From Riptortus pedestris (lineage: Eukaryota; Arthropoda; Insecta; Hemiptera; Alydidae): 64,000 bases of DNA. Positions 22,490-38,931 of the stretch are shown here, in pieces. The position numbers and the translations under genes were made by a program. Location: NCBI GenBank assembly GCA_019009955.1, contig CM032228.1, forward strand, positions 98,150,501-98,214,500, written 5' to 3'. The stretch's first letter is position 1. Each line of letters begins with the position of its first letter. The notes beneath the pieces are model-generated. The model saw only the letters and a list, made by a program, of their open reading frames with translations. It ran no database searches and was not told the origin of the DNA.

Positions 22490-22690
22490 TTTCGTGTTTT
22501 CTCTCTGTGTTGTGATCCTTTTATGTTTTGTGATCCTTTTATGTTTTGTGTTTTGTGTTCCTTTTCTGGTTTGTGTTCCTTCTGTGTTTTGTGTTCCTTA
22601 TCTGTTTTGTTTTCTTTTCGTGCTTTGTGTTCCATTTCTGTTTTGTTTAATTTTGTTAATTTTTTTTGTTTTTATTGTTTTGTTTTTAAG
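22490..22690. repeat. T-rich minisatellite, unit about 19-20 bp
   Basis: Imperfect repeats of TTTGTGTTCCTTTTCTGTT-like units. The strong strand asymmetry (T and G on plus, almost no A) makes open frames on both strands: a hydrophobic Phe/Cys/Val/Leu-rich one on plus and a Lys/Glu-rich one on minus. Both are composition artefacts. Confidence 0.8.
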
Positions 22691-23264
22691 TTACAAATGC
22701 TTTTGTTTAGAGCAACATCGCCGAAGCCGCGAAGCTCCAATAAATAAACAAATAAATTTTATATGAATAGGAAGAAATAAATATATAATGGGCACCACGT
22801 TGTTTGTTCCCCCCGGCAACAACGAAACCAAGTATTTTACAAACAAATCATTTTATTTACTGTAATAAACAAACCAAACTTATCACTTGAACAAATAAAT
22901 AATAAAGGAATAAAACAATACTCCTCATGGGAAATTTATAAATAAATAGGCATTTTCTTTCTCTTAATTGTATATATGCGGTAAAAATAAATTTGTACCT
23001 CTCGTACCATGAGTCTGTCAGGAGGCTGCTCCACGAGTGGGTTCTCTCTTCTTTCTGCTGTATTAAACTCTCGAGTACGACTTAGAGCCAACTGCAATCA
23101 CACTAATCAGATCATAAAAGTGCTTATGTGGAGAATAGTCCTCCGAAGAGGTCGAGGTGGACGCTTCGATCTCCATCAGCCGTCTTCGGTGACGATAAAA
23201 ATGGGTCGTAACACCTCATTAAAATAAATGTATATATCATACATTTACAATTTGTCTGTTATCA
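22691..23264. other. No recognised feature
   Basis: The block 23005-23220 has higher GC content and a 72-codon plus-strand frame without recognisable motifs. The rest is AT-rich with TAAATA-type repeats. Confidence 0.4.
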
Positions 23265-23625
23265 TTTCAGTGCTAGTAAATTTTGTTCGATCGTCTCCAA
23301 ACTCGGCGATCAAGCGCTTTAAGTAAAAAGAAAGAAGTTTGTTAATGGCTGAAATAGGACCAAGGAAAAGTTTAGAGAGGAAAATACTAAAGTTCGATAT
23401 GTTTCTGTTATTATGAGTCGGATCGGAAATTGTGGTATAAACTATGTCATTGAATATCTGATTTCTTACAATCGCTGTACTACACACTTTTTCGCTACCT
23501 CAAATATTAACTGAGATATTTGCCTTTTTTAATTTTCAGCTCTGAGTAAACTCCCGCTCCTTCTCATTATACATTAGCTACAAGTCAATATATCGCTTAT
23601 TTAAAACTTTAGGATGTGTTTTTAA
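23265..23625 (-). mobile_element. Helitron-like family A, internal fragment
   Basis: Collinear with the middle of copy 7 (29.7 kb): TTTTGTTCGATCG, GTTAATGGCTGAAATAGGAC, TTATGAGTCGGATCGGAAA, TATTAACTGAGATATTTGCC and GAGTAAACTCCCGCTCCTTC. Both termini are missing. Confidence 0.6.
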
Positions 23626-24704
23626 TTACATCTGACAAGGAAAATATGAGGTTCAGAAAATAAGTAAAATAATAACTTCGAAAAAGTTCAGTTAATTTAG
23701 TATTGAATAAGGTTTCACAGCCATCTTGTTTCAAAGTTATTTTTCAATAATTTTCGTTTTATACAATACTAGAAAAACTCGAATACTAAATTTAACTTTC
23801 ACTACAACTAGTAGCACCAGAGCCACTAAACATCTAATGTCTAGCATAAATCTCAATCAGTAGTAACTATGTAATCAGATGTTGAAGTAAGTGATAATAT
23901 TTGGCGTTTTAGTTCAACCGATCTTTGGAAACGGTAAAATATATAATAGGAACCATCTATAAACAGGTATTTACAGCAAATAATTTATGGAGTCAACAAG
24001 TGACAATTTAAATTGAAATCTGAAAGACAACTAGTTGGGCCGAAACAGACATATTCTCCGAAATTATTCGGACATTTTTCAATACCAATGTAAAATTAAA
24101 AATACTTTTTGATTTTGATGTATTCCTTGTGAGGATTTAATATTGCCCCCAAATTTTAAATACTGGAGCTAGTCCACTATTTGCGGACCACTCACAGAAT
24201 ACTTGGTGGGCTACTCCACTGTAATAGTTTCTTTGCTGAATAACGCCTATCCTCGTTGATACTCTTAATTTTCTAACTGGACTCCGCAACCACGTCCTTA
24301 CATTCTGAAGCAGTCTTTCTTGCTATTATAGTATATGCAATATTATCGCTGACAACACATGAGCAGATATAAAAGCATGTAGAAACCACAACATGCTTCT
24401 ATACCCTGCCAAAATCCTTTTGGATCCTTCCTTAGGAAGCAAAGGTGAAATTCCATCATATTCTCATGAAACCTACTGCAATCTAAGGTACGTTAACGTA
24501 GGCAATGGCCAAGAAAAAAAATTATCTTTCTGGTCAGATAGAGAGCAGTACTTATGAAAATATTCAAGGGCATTAAACAGCAGGTCAGTTCTCAATTCGA
24601 TGCTGATAATCACAGTGAGAGGTCAAACTAGTGGCACTCTATCTATAGCTAGAGATGTTAATTCTTTTCTAAGTACAAATCTGCTGATAGGGAGCCAGAA
24701 GCTC
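23626..24704. other. No recognised feature
   Basis: AT-rich to 24.1 kb, then moderately complex sequence that may be the decayed 3' flank of the LINE remnant beside it on the minus strand. No motif could be read. Confidence 0.4.
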
Positions 24705-24914
24705 CTACAAATTGTTAGTCGGTACCTTGTTGTCTCCGTTAGTAGTGGTGAACATTAGAGAAGGAGCGTGGGTTCGGGGCCAGGTTTCTCCATGGCAACA
24801 CTCTAAGCAGCTGAGACAGGAGATCTCATTAATGCGAACATTAACCTTCCTATAAATACCTACTCGAAGGAGATAATGACCCAGGGTGTCTGGTCGCCTA
24901 TCGATCTCCTCCAT
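24705..24914 (-). pseudogene. LINE ORF2 remnant, region after the RNase H domain
   Basis: The minus-strand frame contains DTLGHYLLRVGIYRKVN followed by CLSCLECCHGETWPRTH. Jockey/I-group LINEs have 'GH-x(2)-L-x-x-H-L-x-x-(M/I)-G' after RNase H, then a cysteine cluster such as 'C-x-x-C-x-E-x-x-E-(T/S)-x-x-H'. Here the order LGHYLL, VG, CLSC, ETW, H fits that layout. The rest of ORF2 is not recognisable nearby, so this is a fragment. The identification rests on motif spacing read by eye. Confidence 0.4.
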
Positions 24915-25015
24915 TCTATACCCATATAGTTATAACCTTTAACGCTAACCATATTAAATCAATTCTCGAGACAAGGACCGTTAAATCATTAAATTGATTC
25001 CGAGCAACAGATATC

Positions 25016-25017
<2 letters not shown>

Positions 25018-25083
<66 letters not shown>
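25018..25083. repeat. (TA)n microsatellite
   Basis: About 32 TA repeats, ending four bases before the Helitron C terminus. Confidence 0.95.
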
Positions 25084-25085
<2 letters not shown>

Positions 25086-25087
25086 TA

Positions 25088-25730
25088 CTAGCGGACCCGA
25101 CAGACGTTGTCCTGTATGATATTTCAAGCGATTAGGATATTAAATTTAATGATATTATATTTAAAACAAAAGCTACTTTTAATAACACAAAAAACAACTT
25201 TTGTTATGTGCACGTTTGCCTAAAAACAAATAGAAAATGAAATATTGCGAATTTTTTGTTCAGGCCTCCCTTATGACCCCCATTCCTGTTTGAACCTAAA
25301 AAACGTAATATAGCTTATAATCATGGAAATATTAATGCTAATTTACATATAGAGTTTTGTTAAGTTCAGTTCAATCGTTAGTGCCCAATAAAATTGTTCG
25401 CTCCCACTTTGATTTTTTAGTGTACATCTCGTTTACAATTTTTTATACGACAAAAGTGAATATAACACAAGTTACTCTAAATAACAAAATAAACAACTTT
25501 TATCCTGTGTATATTGCTGAAAAACCAGTATGAAACGAAATACCGCTATTTTTAATTTTAGGTCTCTCATACAACCCCCACTCCTACTCCATCTGCCAGG
25601 CTCATTTGTGAATCTAACCATTCTGGGCGTCAACCCAAACGCAAAAAAAAATAAATCATTCAAATCGGTCCAGCCGTTTAGGAGGAGTTCAGTGACATAT
25701 ACACGTACAGTAGAATTGTATACATGAAGA
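25088..25730 (-). mobile_element. Non-autonomous Helitron family C, copy 1
   Basis: On the minus strand the element starts TC (25730-25729), runs through a TATAC-rich stretch and TACTGTACGTGTATATGTCA, and ends with GACA-ACGTC-TGTC, GGGTCC and GCTAG. The terminal CTAG is at 25091-25088 and is followed by T, and an A precedes the TC. This is the A|T insertion typical of Helitrons. Length is 643 bp. It shares its inner blocks with family B: the CAGCCGTTTA / TAAACGGCTG block, the unit with AACTTTTGTTATGTGCA, and the GGCCTCCCTTATGACCCC block. B and C therefore have a common origin but different 3' hairpins. No ORF of significance. Confidence 0.85.
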
Positions 25731-26906
25731 TGCATATATTTATTTGAAAATTATCACCTCATAATTTACATAATTTATATCAGAGCAACTTTCTCACCCA
25801 CCATTCATCAAATAAACATAACTCTTCCACTGTTTTTATGAGCTCAGCGTCAGGTCAAAGTTCCAATAAAAAAGGTAAACAAAAATTCTTAATGAATTAA
25901 AGTGTTTTCTGCACCCCTTGAAATAACCAATTAAACTTAAACTCTTTTATGTAAATTCCTATTACCAATATGTTTTACCTCTCAAAAAACACTATTTGAT
26001 CACAATGTATCGACGTTGCCAACAATAGAAAGAACAATTTCTCCTCGAGCAGAAGTTTACATCGGATATATGTTTTCACAGGGACCATGATACGAGTCCA
26101 TATTAAGTTATAATATATGTGATCAAAGTGGCTATACATATAATAAGTGGATGCACATCCACATAGAATATTCTCACATAGAAAAAAGTAGGCTACCATT
26201 AATCCATCCATTAAAGAGGTTTCGCTTTTTACCTTTAACTGTTACTTTTAATTTGATTCTAACATTCGTTCCTAACAAATTAACAATCTTTTGAAAATAA
26301 TTTAAATTACAGCTCACCCCTTCATTAAAGCTTATTGAGAATTAATTTATGAATTGTAAATCTTTTGTTTAGTTCATTGGGTGCTATTTCTTATACTTAA
26401 AATGGCTTCCAAAACGATGTCCTTTTCTCCTTTTTGGATATTTGATAACAGGCCACTATAGTCTAATAACATCAGCTGAAGATCATTCTCAAATAGCAAT
26501 CTGATAGTCTTCACAATAAATCCTTCAATTCTGAAAATTTTTGAAATTAAACTATGAATAAAGGAAAACGAGCTAAAACCCCCTAAAATCCTTAATGAGA
26601 AATTTCTTATCGTAAAATTACTTTAAAGAGACTTATTATTTTATCATTTTTTAGTTTTTGTAATAAATGAGCTTGGTTTTTAAAAGAGTTTAATCGCTAT
26701 GCATTAATACGATAGCATGACACTCTATCTTGAAAAATAGCTCAATAACTGTGATAATTAAAAACCAAAGTGTGAAGATTTTTAGGTTTTTTTTCTCTAT
26801 CGCAAAATAATACTTCCAGATTCAGCCAATTAATGAATGAGAGATTTATAAAAGTAACAGAGACAATATAAGTACAAATAATAAACAGGTTTTGATAAAA
26901 TCACTA
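25731..26906. other. No recognised feature
   Basis: AT-rich DNA without readable motifs. Confidence 0.5.
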
Positions 26907-27430
26907 CTATTTTAGTCCATCCAGTAATACTTCTGGCAGTTTTTCCTTTCCTTCAAGGATATCCCATTTCTTTTTGAATTTGGCACAACTCGAATCAATA
27001 AGCACTTTGCACTTCTTCTTCCTTACTGACTTATTTATACAGGCAATTGTGTTTGGGATATCAAAATCCTTCCTGGTGTAAGTACTTAATAATATGGGGG
27101 GGGGTAGTTTTGTAACTGATTTATTAGCTGTGAAATGATACAGTATGGCATACATTTAAGCTTTATTCTATTATTTCCAGACCCTTCATTATTACGGAAA
27201 GCATCTCGGATATTCTTTATCACTACTTCAGAAGGTTTTTGGTCTGTTGGTTCCTGAACAAAACTGTTTAGCCTCATACAAATATTACGGGATTCTTGAT
27301 AGGTGGGAAAAGAGCATATTGGAGCAATACCATTAATCTTTTTTAAATTCATTACTAATCCTAAAAAAGAGCCCGGTGCTCGAAATTTTAGTGAGAGTCG
27401 AATCAATATAAGGACTAACCAACTAAACAC
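26907..27430 (-). pseudogene. Unknown broken reading frame, possible gene or transposon remnant
   Basis: Two overlapping minus-strand frames together look more protein-like than most in this window. The upstream one (27430 to 27089) includes KPSEVVIKNIRDAFRNNEG. The downstream one (27155-26907) includes SVRKKKCKVLIDSSCAKF and KKWDILEGKEKLPEVLLDGL, ending in a stop at 26907. A run of ten Gs on the plus strand near 27098-27107 lies inside the overlap and could be a frameshift site or a sequencing length error. No family was recognised. There is no convincing start, and the upstream frame runs into a microsatellite at 27439. Confidence 0.25.
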
Positions 27431-27438
27431 AACCCCAG

Positions 27439-27440
27439 TA

Positions 27441-27526
<86 letters not shown>
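27439..27526. repeat. (TA)n(CA)n compound microsatellite
   Basis: About 25 TA repeats pass through AGA into about 17 CA repeats. All Tyr-Ile, Thr-His and Cys-Val frames over it are artefacts. Confidence 0.95.
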
Positions 27527-27529
<3 letters not shown>

Positions 27530-27798
27530 TTATAGAAAGATGTAAAAGTAATTACAGGTAATTTTAATTCCTGATTCTTAATTTTAATTATTGGTTCTGC
27601 AATAATTAATAAATTTTCAAAAGCCGTCGACCTGATGTTACATCCCGGATATTGTATGACACTCATATAACGTGTGCATGACCCCCACCTCCTTTTCAAC
27701 GAGATTTCTCTAATTAAATTCTCTTGTAAACAAAATGAGACATAAACTTAGAATACTCAGAAGACATTTCATGATATAGTCAACTATTTATTTTTATT

Positions 27799-27990
27799 TT
27801 ATTTATTTACGTCCACATTATGATACTAAGGCTATTGGGACGGGTTATCTATAGGTTACTACCCTTTTCTAGCCAGGGTGGGACTAAGGAATTTATTTAA
27901 TTCCGGGGAGTCCTTCACTCCCCGCCAATCTAGGTTTACTTCGAGAGATTAAGACCGACGCCTTAACTAACCGGCCAACCTAAGCCCCCT
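27799..27990 (-). mobile_element. SINE family S, copy 4 (inverted)
   Basis: The reverse complement starts AGGGGGCTTAGGTTGGCCGG and TTAGTTAAGGCGTCGGTC. It continues AATTCCTTAGTCCCACCCTG with a tail of TAAATAAATAAA. The tRNA-like head is preserved, but the exact B-box sequence is altered (ATTGGCGGGGAG where others have GAGTTCGATTCC). Confidence 0.75.
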
Positions 27991-28469
27991 AGTTCACTAT
28001 TAGTTAGCTCAAATTAGCTAAGCATGAACTGAAGTTTAATTTCATGTAAACATTGAATAAAAAAAACTTGATATATGTAACATGCCAAAGGAATTAACAT
28101 CGACACTAACATTGTACACATAAATCCCCATTCAAGCTAAAACCATTGATTATTATTTTTAATTATATGGAAAATAATTCAGAAAATAATATAATAAGAT
28201 TACTAAGCTGAGTGATAAGAGACTTTCTCAGGCACCCCCTAAATGAAGGCAGTTTGAGTGTTTGTTCCAATTTTTATGTATATATCATACAGGAACAAAA
28301 TAAGCTCCCTCTTTTGGGGGTCAGTATCTTAAACTATCCAGCAGGAAAACATGTTTTAAATAAATACATTTTTTTTTCTCCAAATTTAATGGTAGTTTAC
28401 AATTTTTGAACTTATGGCTTTCATTGTCACAGTGGAGATGGAGATCTCTTCCGTTTAAAGTCCATATTC

Positions 28470-28560
28470 ATGGTCATCCGGTCATACTGGAGACCGGCTT
28501 GCCAGCTGTACTCGACAATCAACCAGTGACGACGGTCTCCACCGACAGGTATGACAACAG
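28470..28560. mobile_element. Fold-back element D, collapsed partial copy
   Basis: The right arm is recognisable (GCCAGCTGTACTCGACAATC, CAGTGACGACGGTCTCCACC, then GACAGGTATGACAACAG). The left arm is reduced to a short GGTCATACTGGAGACCG stretch joined directly to it, so most of the left arm and spacer are deleted. Confidence 0.6.
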
Positions 28561-29717
28561 TATTGATATTATGTTCATTCTGATCATTCAATACTAGATC
28601 ATTGTTACTTACTAGATATGTTGATATTGTACTAGCCCTTTAATGAAAATGATGGCATCTTTGATTGTAACAACGATCTACAACTCAAGCCATAACTTAA
28701 GTCTTATCCATTTAAGAAATAAATATCTGAAACAAATGGTAAATAAGTTTGATTTAAGACTTTTTCTAGAGAATTAGAAGTCAAAATTAGTTTATAAAGT
28801 ATAATTAATTTTACTTACCTAGAAAATGCCAGATATACAAGTCAAATAAACCACAATTATCTTGCAACGACTATTACGATTATTTATTTGGGCGTGTATA
28901 ATCCATTATTTATAAAATTTCCTACGTTGGGCACATAAAAGGAAAATTAAAGCTCCTGTGGCCGAAACAATAAATGGTGGACCTTAACGTTAATCTATAA
29001 CATAGAGCTAAGAAAGGGAAACATTGAATTCCCTAGGAAGCATTAAGATTGAGTTAGAGAAACTAAGGTAGCAAAACAGCTTTAATATTAGATGGTTGTT
29101 TTGGTCTTGGAGGTTTAAACTATTTCTGTTACTTTTATGTTATTTTTATTTATTTTCTTCCAATGAAATTTGTTGGAGAGAAGAAAATGTAGAAAAATCG
29201 CTCTATAATTCCTGAATAAGTGGTATTGTCTCTGATATATTATTTTTTATTTCGCCCGGCTGCTTTAGTCCAGGCTACACTTCTCTAATCAGACACTGAT
29301 GATGGAGCTCTGACTCTGAAAATGTACTTTGCATAAATTAAAGCAGTAGAGCAGGACACGGCCTTTTTATTGATACTGATCGATTGGTTCCTCTACCGTC
29401 CAGCATGTAGATATTTTTTATTTATTTTATATATAACTTACTTATTTATGGGCAGCACATCGAACGTGATTTGCCCAATATATTTCAGATTACACAAAAT
29501 ATAAAATGACAATTTTACGGGAATGAGATGTGATCTATGTATATATGACTTCTTCAAGGCCTGGAAGAAAGGATTGTATTCTTCTAAAAGGACCAATTAA
29601 AGAGCCCGTACTCCTTTTTGAACAGCAATGCTAAAACCAACTGAACTACTGAATCGATTGCCTCCCAAGCATTTCCTTTTCTTAACCCCTAACAGGTAAG
29701 CTGTCAGTGTGGTTTGG
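28561..29717. other. AT-rich DNA with a possible fold-back-type remnant
   Basis: At about 29295-29330 the sequence CACTGATGATGGAGCTCTGA followed by CTCTGAAAATGT shows the CTGATGA...GAAA pattern also seen in elements D and G. The flanks (CTACCGTCCAGCATGTAGAT near 29392) look repeat-derived. No inverted partner was found. The rest holds nothing recognisable. Confidence 0.35.
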
Positions 29718-30442
29718 AAAATGAGGTCCGTTCAAAATTATATATATATATATATATATATTTGTCTGTTAACGCTCTAGCGGTCCCAATTTTTGTTTGA
29801 TCGTTACGAAACACGATAGTTTATTTATGTTTTATGTAAAAAGACAGATCAAGTTCAATGGCTGAAATTGGTCTATAGGGAGGGGGGGGGTTTAGAGGGG
29901 GGATTTTCGAAAATTCAAAATATCTCCGTTATTATGCAACAGATCGAAAAATTGTATAGAACCAATCTTATTGCAAATTAAACTTACTATAAATATTGTT
30001 ATATACATTTATTCTCTATCTTGAATATTAACCGAGATATTTGCATTTTTATGAAGTCTGTGGTCGGGTATTAATCCTGATTAGGTCGGCCGTTTCCGTA
30101 ATTGCTCGGCTCAGGTGGAAGCTTCTTCTAAACTTACCGGTCGTTTCTAACCTTACCTTACCTTCGTTACTTTGTGAGATTTATGCAAATACGTTCTGTT
30201 CATCCGCCCCCCCCCCTTCTTTAGTTCTTGGACTACTAAAATTTGAGTTATTAAAATATAAATTATTCTTACAACTCAGAAGCCGTTTCAGTTGAGAATT
30301 TATTTTAATTAACTGAAGGTTTTCTTATTACCGTTCGTATTTAATCACGGTGGTGTGTTACCAGAATGCAGATTTCTCTTTCGTAAAACTTCACATGGGA
30401 AATCTGCTTAGTTTATGCAGCCCCTGCGTGACGGACTTTTTT
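29718..30442 (-). mobile_element. Helitron-like family A, copy 7 (hairpin end missing)
   Basis: Starts at AAAATGAGGTCCGTTCAAAA beside a (TA)n tract, continues TCTGTTAACGCTCTAGCGGT and GCTGAAATTGGTC, then has a G-run and CAAAATATCTCCGTTATTAT. It ends with GGGAAATCTGCTTAG, GCAGCCCCTGCGTGACGGAC and TTTTTT. The AGTTCTTGGA(C/T)TACTAAAATTTGAG block at 30221 is shared with copy 11 (52.65 kb). The terminal GATTTCCC hairpin is absent at 29718. Confidence 0.8.
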
Positions 30443-32234
30443 ATCCTTTGATACAGACTTGATTGCTCATCCATCAAATATAACTCCCCCCCCATAGCTA
30501 TTTATTTTCTACTAGAAAAATTTTAATATTTACTGGGGGTGTATACCGCCCCTTCTCTTGAGGAATACTCACAGATAATAATAGAATTTCCGCTGGTGGC
30601 CATAGTTTTTTGTTATCTTTTTCCCTGATCTAGTATTATCACTTGGCCATATTTTTCAAAGAGCTATTTTCCTAAACATGTTAGTAACTCAAAGATTTAT
30701 AAAATGTCAATAGACATGTGGGATCCGGAAAGGAGAGTATACGTTTTCAAAAAAAAAAAAATGTAGACATGGATACAATGGAAAATTGGTTTTTATGGTC
30801 AAGACAACATTTGTAAGAACTACTCGAAATCAGGACACTTTCAAGACAACCAGGAACTTCAGGGACTAATTTATGGTGCAGGTTTAGTTCCTGTTATCCA
30901 ACAAATGACACTACAAAGTCATACAATTCTCAGGACTGCTTCGTAAGAGTTCTGCTCTAGCCATAAATCAATAAATAAATATTTTAAGCCCCTCCATCAT
31001 CATAATTCATACTTCATGTTATGACATCATAATGGTGAACATGATAACCAACTGCACTTGCAATATGAAATACACGTCTTTAATATGACATGGTCTGACA
31101 CCAAGAGGGAACTATCCTGTCGTTATCAGTCTTATGATACCACGCTCACCTCCTTCCCTTATACTATTAATTGTGGTGAACTGCTACTTTCTCCCAATTA
31201 ACGATCTCTTCTCTTAATCAAATCACCTCACGCACAGCTTGCAACTTTTCCTTGCTGTACCATACAAATAGAAAAGGAAGAGTATAGCCCGGCCCATCTC
31301 AATAGGCACTCCCTACGCTCTGGCGCTCTGAGGATAGAACGTTTATCCCGTCAGCGTTAAGCTTTTTTAAAAAATAAATTGTGAGGAGCCACAAAAAAAT
31401 GTTTCTCATTAACCAGAAAAGGAAGAGCTGGCTCGTACATTATTTATTTTTTTGATTTAAGGTAACATAAAGGGTGAACATTAACAATATGTAATACATT
31501 GTACTTTGAAAGACAAAGTAATGGACTTTTATGTATACAGGAAATGAATATTGTAAATCGCCTTTTAGGGAATCACATCTCGACGAGTAGTGAAGGAAAT
31601 CCCAAAAATCGTTTTTCAAACGGGCCATGGACTGGGAGGAGGGTCAACTTCACATGTTCCCCAACTATTGTGCTTGCTACTTATTTATTCGAATGACTAC
31701 TCAACTACTACTGAAGCTTGGAAACCAAAGAGCTAAGTTGAACCCGATGCTCGATAGCTGGCCTTGAATTACCCACCTCTTCTAAGGAAGTATAGTGCTT
31801 TACTCAATACATCATCCCCATTCCCCAAATAAGCATGGCCACTTTCGTCATCAACTGTGTACTCTAATCTCTAATCTGTCTACTCTGAGGTATCGAAAAT
31901 AACTGATTAAAGCTTATTTCATATCGGGAAATAAAATTAGCATTGTATATAAATTTCCTTTACTGCAGGATACTCAGCTGTGGTGAATTAGTGAAACCTC
32001 CATTCATTCCTAGCAAGGGGACAATAAGTAGATACTGTCACTGAATGGCAAGGTCTGGCTGGAGTAAATAATTATGGCGTATTCATTACTCTTCTGAGGT
32101 TAGTAAATTTCATGAAACATTTGCCACGTCCTTGGTGAAAGTGGGAGAAAGTAAATACTCATTTCGTCCATAATAACCATCTGCGTGAAAAAGCAAATCA
32201 TTATACAATTATACAACCATCCGACTCATTTATG
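30443..32234. other. No recognised feature
   Basis: Mixed sequence including a short C-run, an A-run at about 30750 and moderately complex DNA at 31.2-31.9 kb. No frame with recognisable motifs. Confidence 0.4.
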
Positions 32235-33176
32235 CAAACTATATTATACAGGAATACAACTAGGAGACTCACATAAATAATACTATTGTATACGGGAATA
32301 CAACCAGGGGACCCGTGAACAAAAACTAAAGTTTCCGAGAATATGACTAGGAGCCTAGTGTATGTAAAATAATGCACCCAGGAATACAACTTGGAGACTA
32401 GAGTAAGTAAAATAATGCACCCGGGAATACATCTGGGAGCCTAGTGTATGTAAATTAAAGTACCCGGGAATACAACTTCGAGACTAGTGTATGTTAAATA
32501 AAGTACTCGGGAATACCCCTCCGATCTATCCATTAGGCACCCAGATTTAATAAAAATGCAAATATCTCGATTAATATTCAAGATAGAGAAAAATATATAG
32601 AACAATATTTATAGTAAATATAATTTGCAATAAGATTGATTCTGTAAAAAATTTCGATCCGACGTATAGTAACGGAGATATTTCGAATTTTCGAAAATTC
32701 TCCCCTCTATATATAAATACAGTTTTGAACGGACCTCATTTTCGTCATCTACTAGGTAGGATCGATGGACATTTGAAGAAAAATTTCGATAATTCCGTCA
32801 TGAGTACAACCTCAATAGCTGATTTCCCTTAAGGGAAATCTGCTAAAAGTACCCGGGAATACAACTAGGAGCCTAGTGTATGTAAATTAAGCTACCCGCG
32901 AATACAACTTCGAGACTAGTGTATGTTAAATAAAGTACTTGGGAATACAAGCTCGAGACTAGTGTATGTTAAATGGAGTACCCGGGAATACAACTAGGAG
33001 CCTAGTGTATGTAAATTAAAGTACCCGGGAATACAACTTGGAGATGAATGTATGTTAAATAAAGTACCCGGGAATACAACTAGGAGCCTAGTGTATGTAA
33101 AATAATGCACTCGGGAATACAACTTGAAGACTAGTTTATATAAAATGAAGTATAAGGGAATTCAACTAGGATATTC
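32235..33176. repeat. 43-bp minisatellite, about 15 units, split by a transposon
   Basis: Units contain GTACCCGGGAATACAACTAG followed by GAGCCTAGTGTATGTAAATT. The GGAATAC word recurs at 32295, 32338, 32381, 32424, 32467 and 32510, then at 32856, 32899, 32942, 32985, 33028, 33071, 33114 and 33157, that is exactly every 43 bp on each side of the insert. Two unit types (AGGAGCCTAG...GTAAATT and TCGAGACTAG...GTTAAAT) tend to alternate, giving an 86-bp higher-order period. Outer units are more diverged than inner ones. It is not a CRISPR array: there are no unique spacers. Confidence 0.92.
32517..32847 (+). mobile_element. Helitron-like family A, copy 8, inserted in the 43-bp minisatellite
   Basis: Carries AAATGCAAATATCTCGATTA, GATCCGACGTATAGTAACGG, CATTTTCGTCATCTACTAGG and the perfect hairpin GATTTCCCTTAAGGGAAATC at 32821-32840, then TGCTAAA, after which the array resumes with AGTACCCGGGAATAC. 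The GTCCGTCACG end is missing, as are the inner C-rich block and most of the dinucleotide tract (only TATATATA remains), so the copy is shortened. The array units on both sides keep the 43-bp phase. Confidence 0.85.
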
Positions 33177-38337
<5,161 letters not shown>

Positions 38338-38931
38338 TGAGGTGAGTAGGAGTAGGGGTTTCAGAAGGCTGAAAAAAGAGAAATGAAAATATCCGAAATT
38401 CGAGCGTATATATATAAAACAACGTTTATAGAATATATACTCGTAGACTTCCACGGTCTTGGTCATTAATACTATTGAGGTCTTCGGGTATTGACCGTGT
38501 CTGCATTTTTATTGCCAACGTTTCACTAGGAGTGTGAGACACAATTCTTCAGTCTCAGAGATAGCCTTGTAGAAGCAGGAAGCATGTCTAGCGACACGTT
38601 GGCAACAAAAATAAATACACGGTCAATACCCGAAGACCTTAACAGTATTAACGTTTATAGAAGTTGATCAATTTGCAACAGGATTGGTGCTATACAATTG
38701 TTAGATCTGACTCATAATAACGGACGTATTTTGAATTTTAGATTTTCCCTCATTTAAACCCCTCCTCTTCCACATCTCTTTCCACTGGTCAGATTTTAGC
38801 CATGAAAGAACTCAATCTTAATTTTTTTTACGTGAAAACCTACATATCTAGTTCTGTAACGATTAATTAAACATTTCAGCCACTAGAACCTACGAACGGA
38901 CTTCATTTTCGTCATCTCCTAGGAACATGTA
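38338..38931 (+). mobile_element. Helitron-like family A, copy with nested fold-back element
   Basis: The left part (GAGTAGGAGTAGGGGTTTCA, AAATGAAAATATCCGAAATT) and right part (CAATTTGCAACAGGATTGGT, CATAATAACGGACGTATTTT, CATTTTCGTCATCTCCTAGG) are collinear with family A. They are interrupted by element G at 38432-38649. Both family A termini are missing. Confidence 0.65.
38432..38649. mobile_element. Fold-back element G with 11-bp target duplication
   Basis: The insert is flanked by AACGTTTATAG on the left (38421-38431) and right (38650-38660). Its inner arms are inverted: TTAATACT(A/G)TT(G/A)AGGTC, TTCGGGTATTGACCGTGT, then TTTTTATTGCCAACGTTTC on the left matches, inverted, the right part at about 38588-38649. 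The left end carries about 30 extra bases (AGACTTCCACGGTCTTGG region) without a partner. The reverse strand of the left arm reads CTGAAGAATTGTGTCTCACA and TAGTGAAACGTTGG, again a CTGANGA...GAAA pattern. The class is not certain; Penelope-related repeats are one possibility. Confidence 0.75.

Noticed and set aside
22386..22766. 126-codon hydrophobic ORF as a membrane protein
   Set aside because: Its Phe/Cys/Val/Leu richness is produced by the T-rich 19-20 bp minisatellite; the opposite strand is open as well.
27086..27526. 146-codon minus-strand ORF taken as one protein
   Set aside because: Its first 29 residues are microsatellite translation (Cys-Val, Tyr-Ile). Only the remaining part is kept as a doubtful broken frame.
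32235..33176. CRISPR-like array
   Set aside because: Units are contiguous 43-bp repeats without unique spacers, and the context is eukaryotic.
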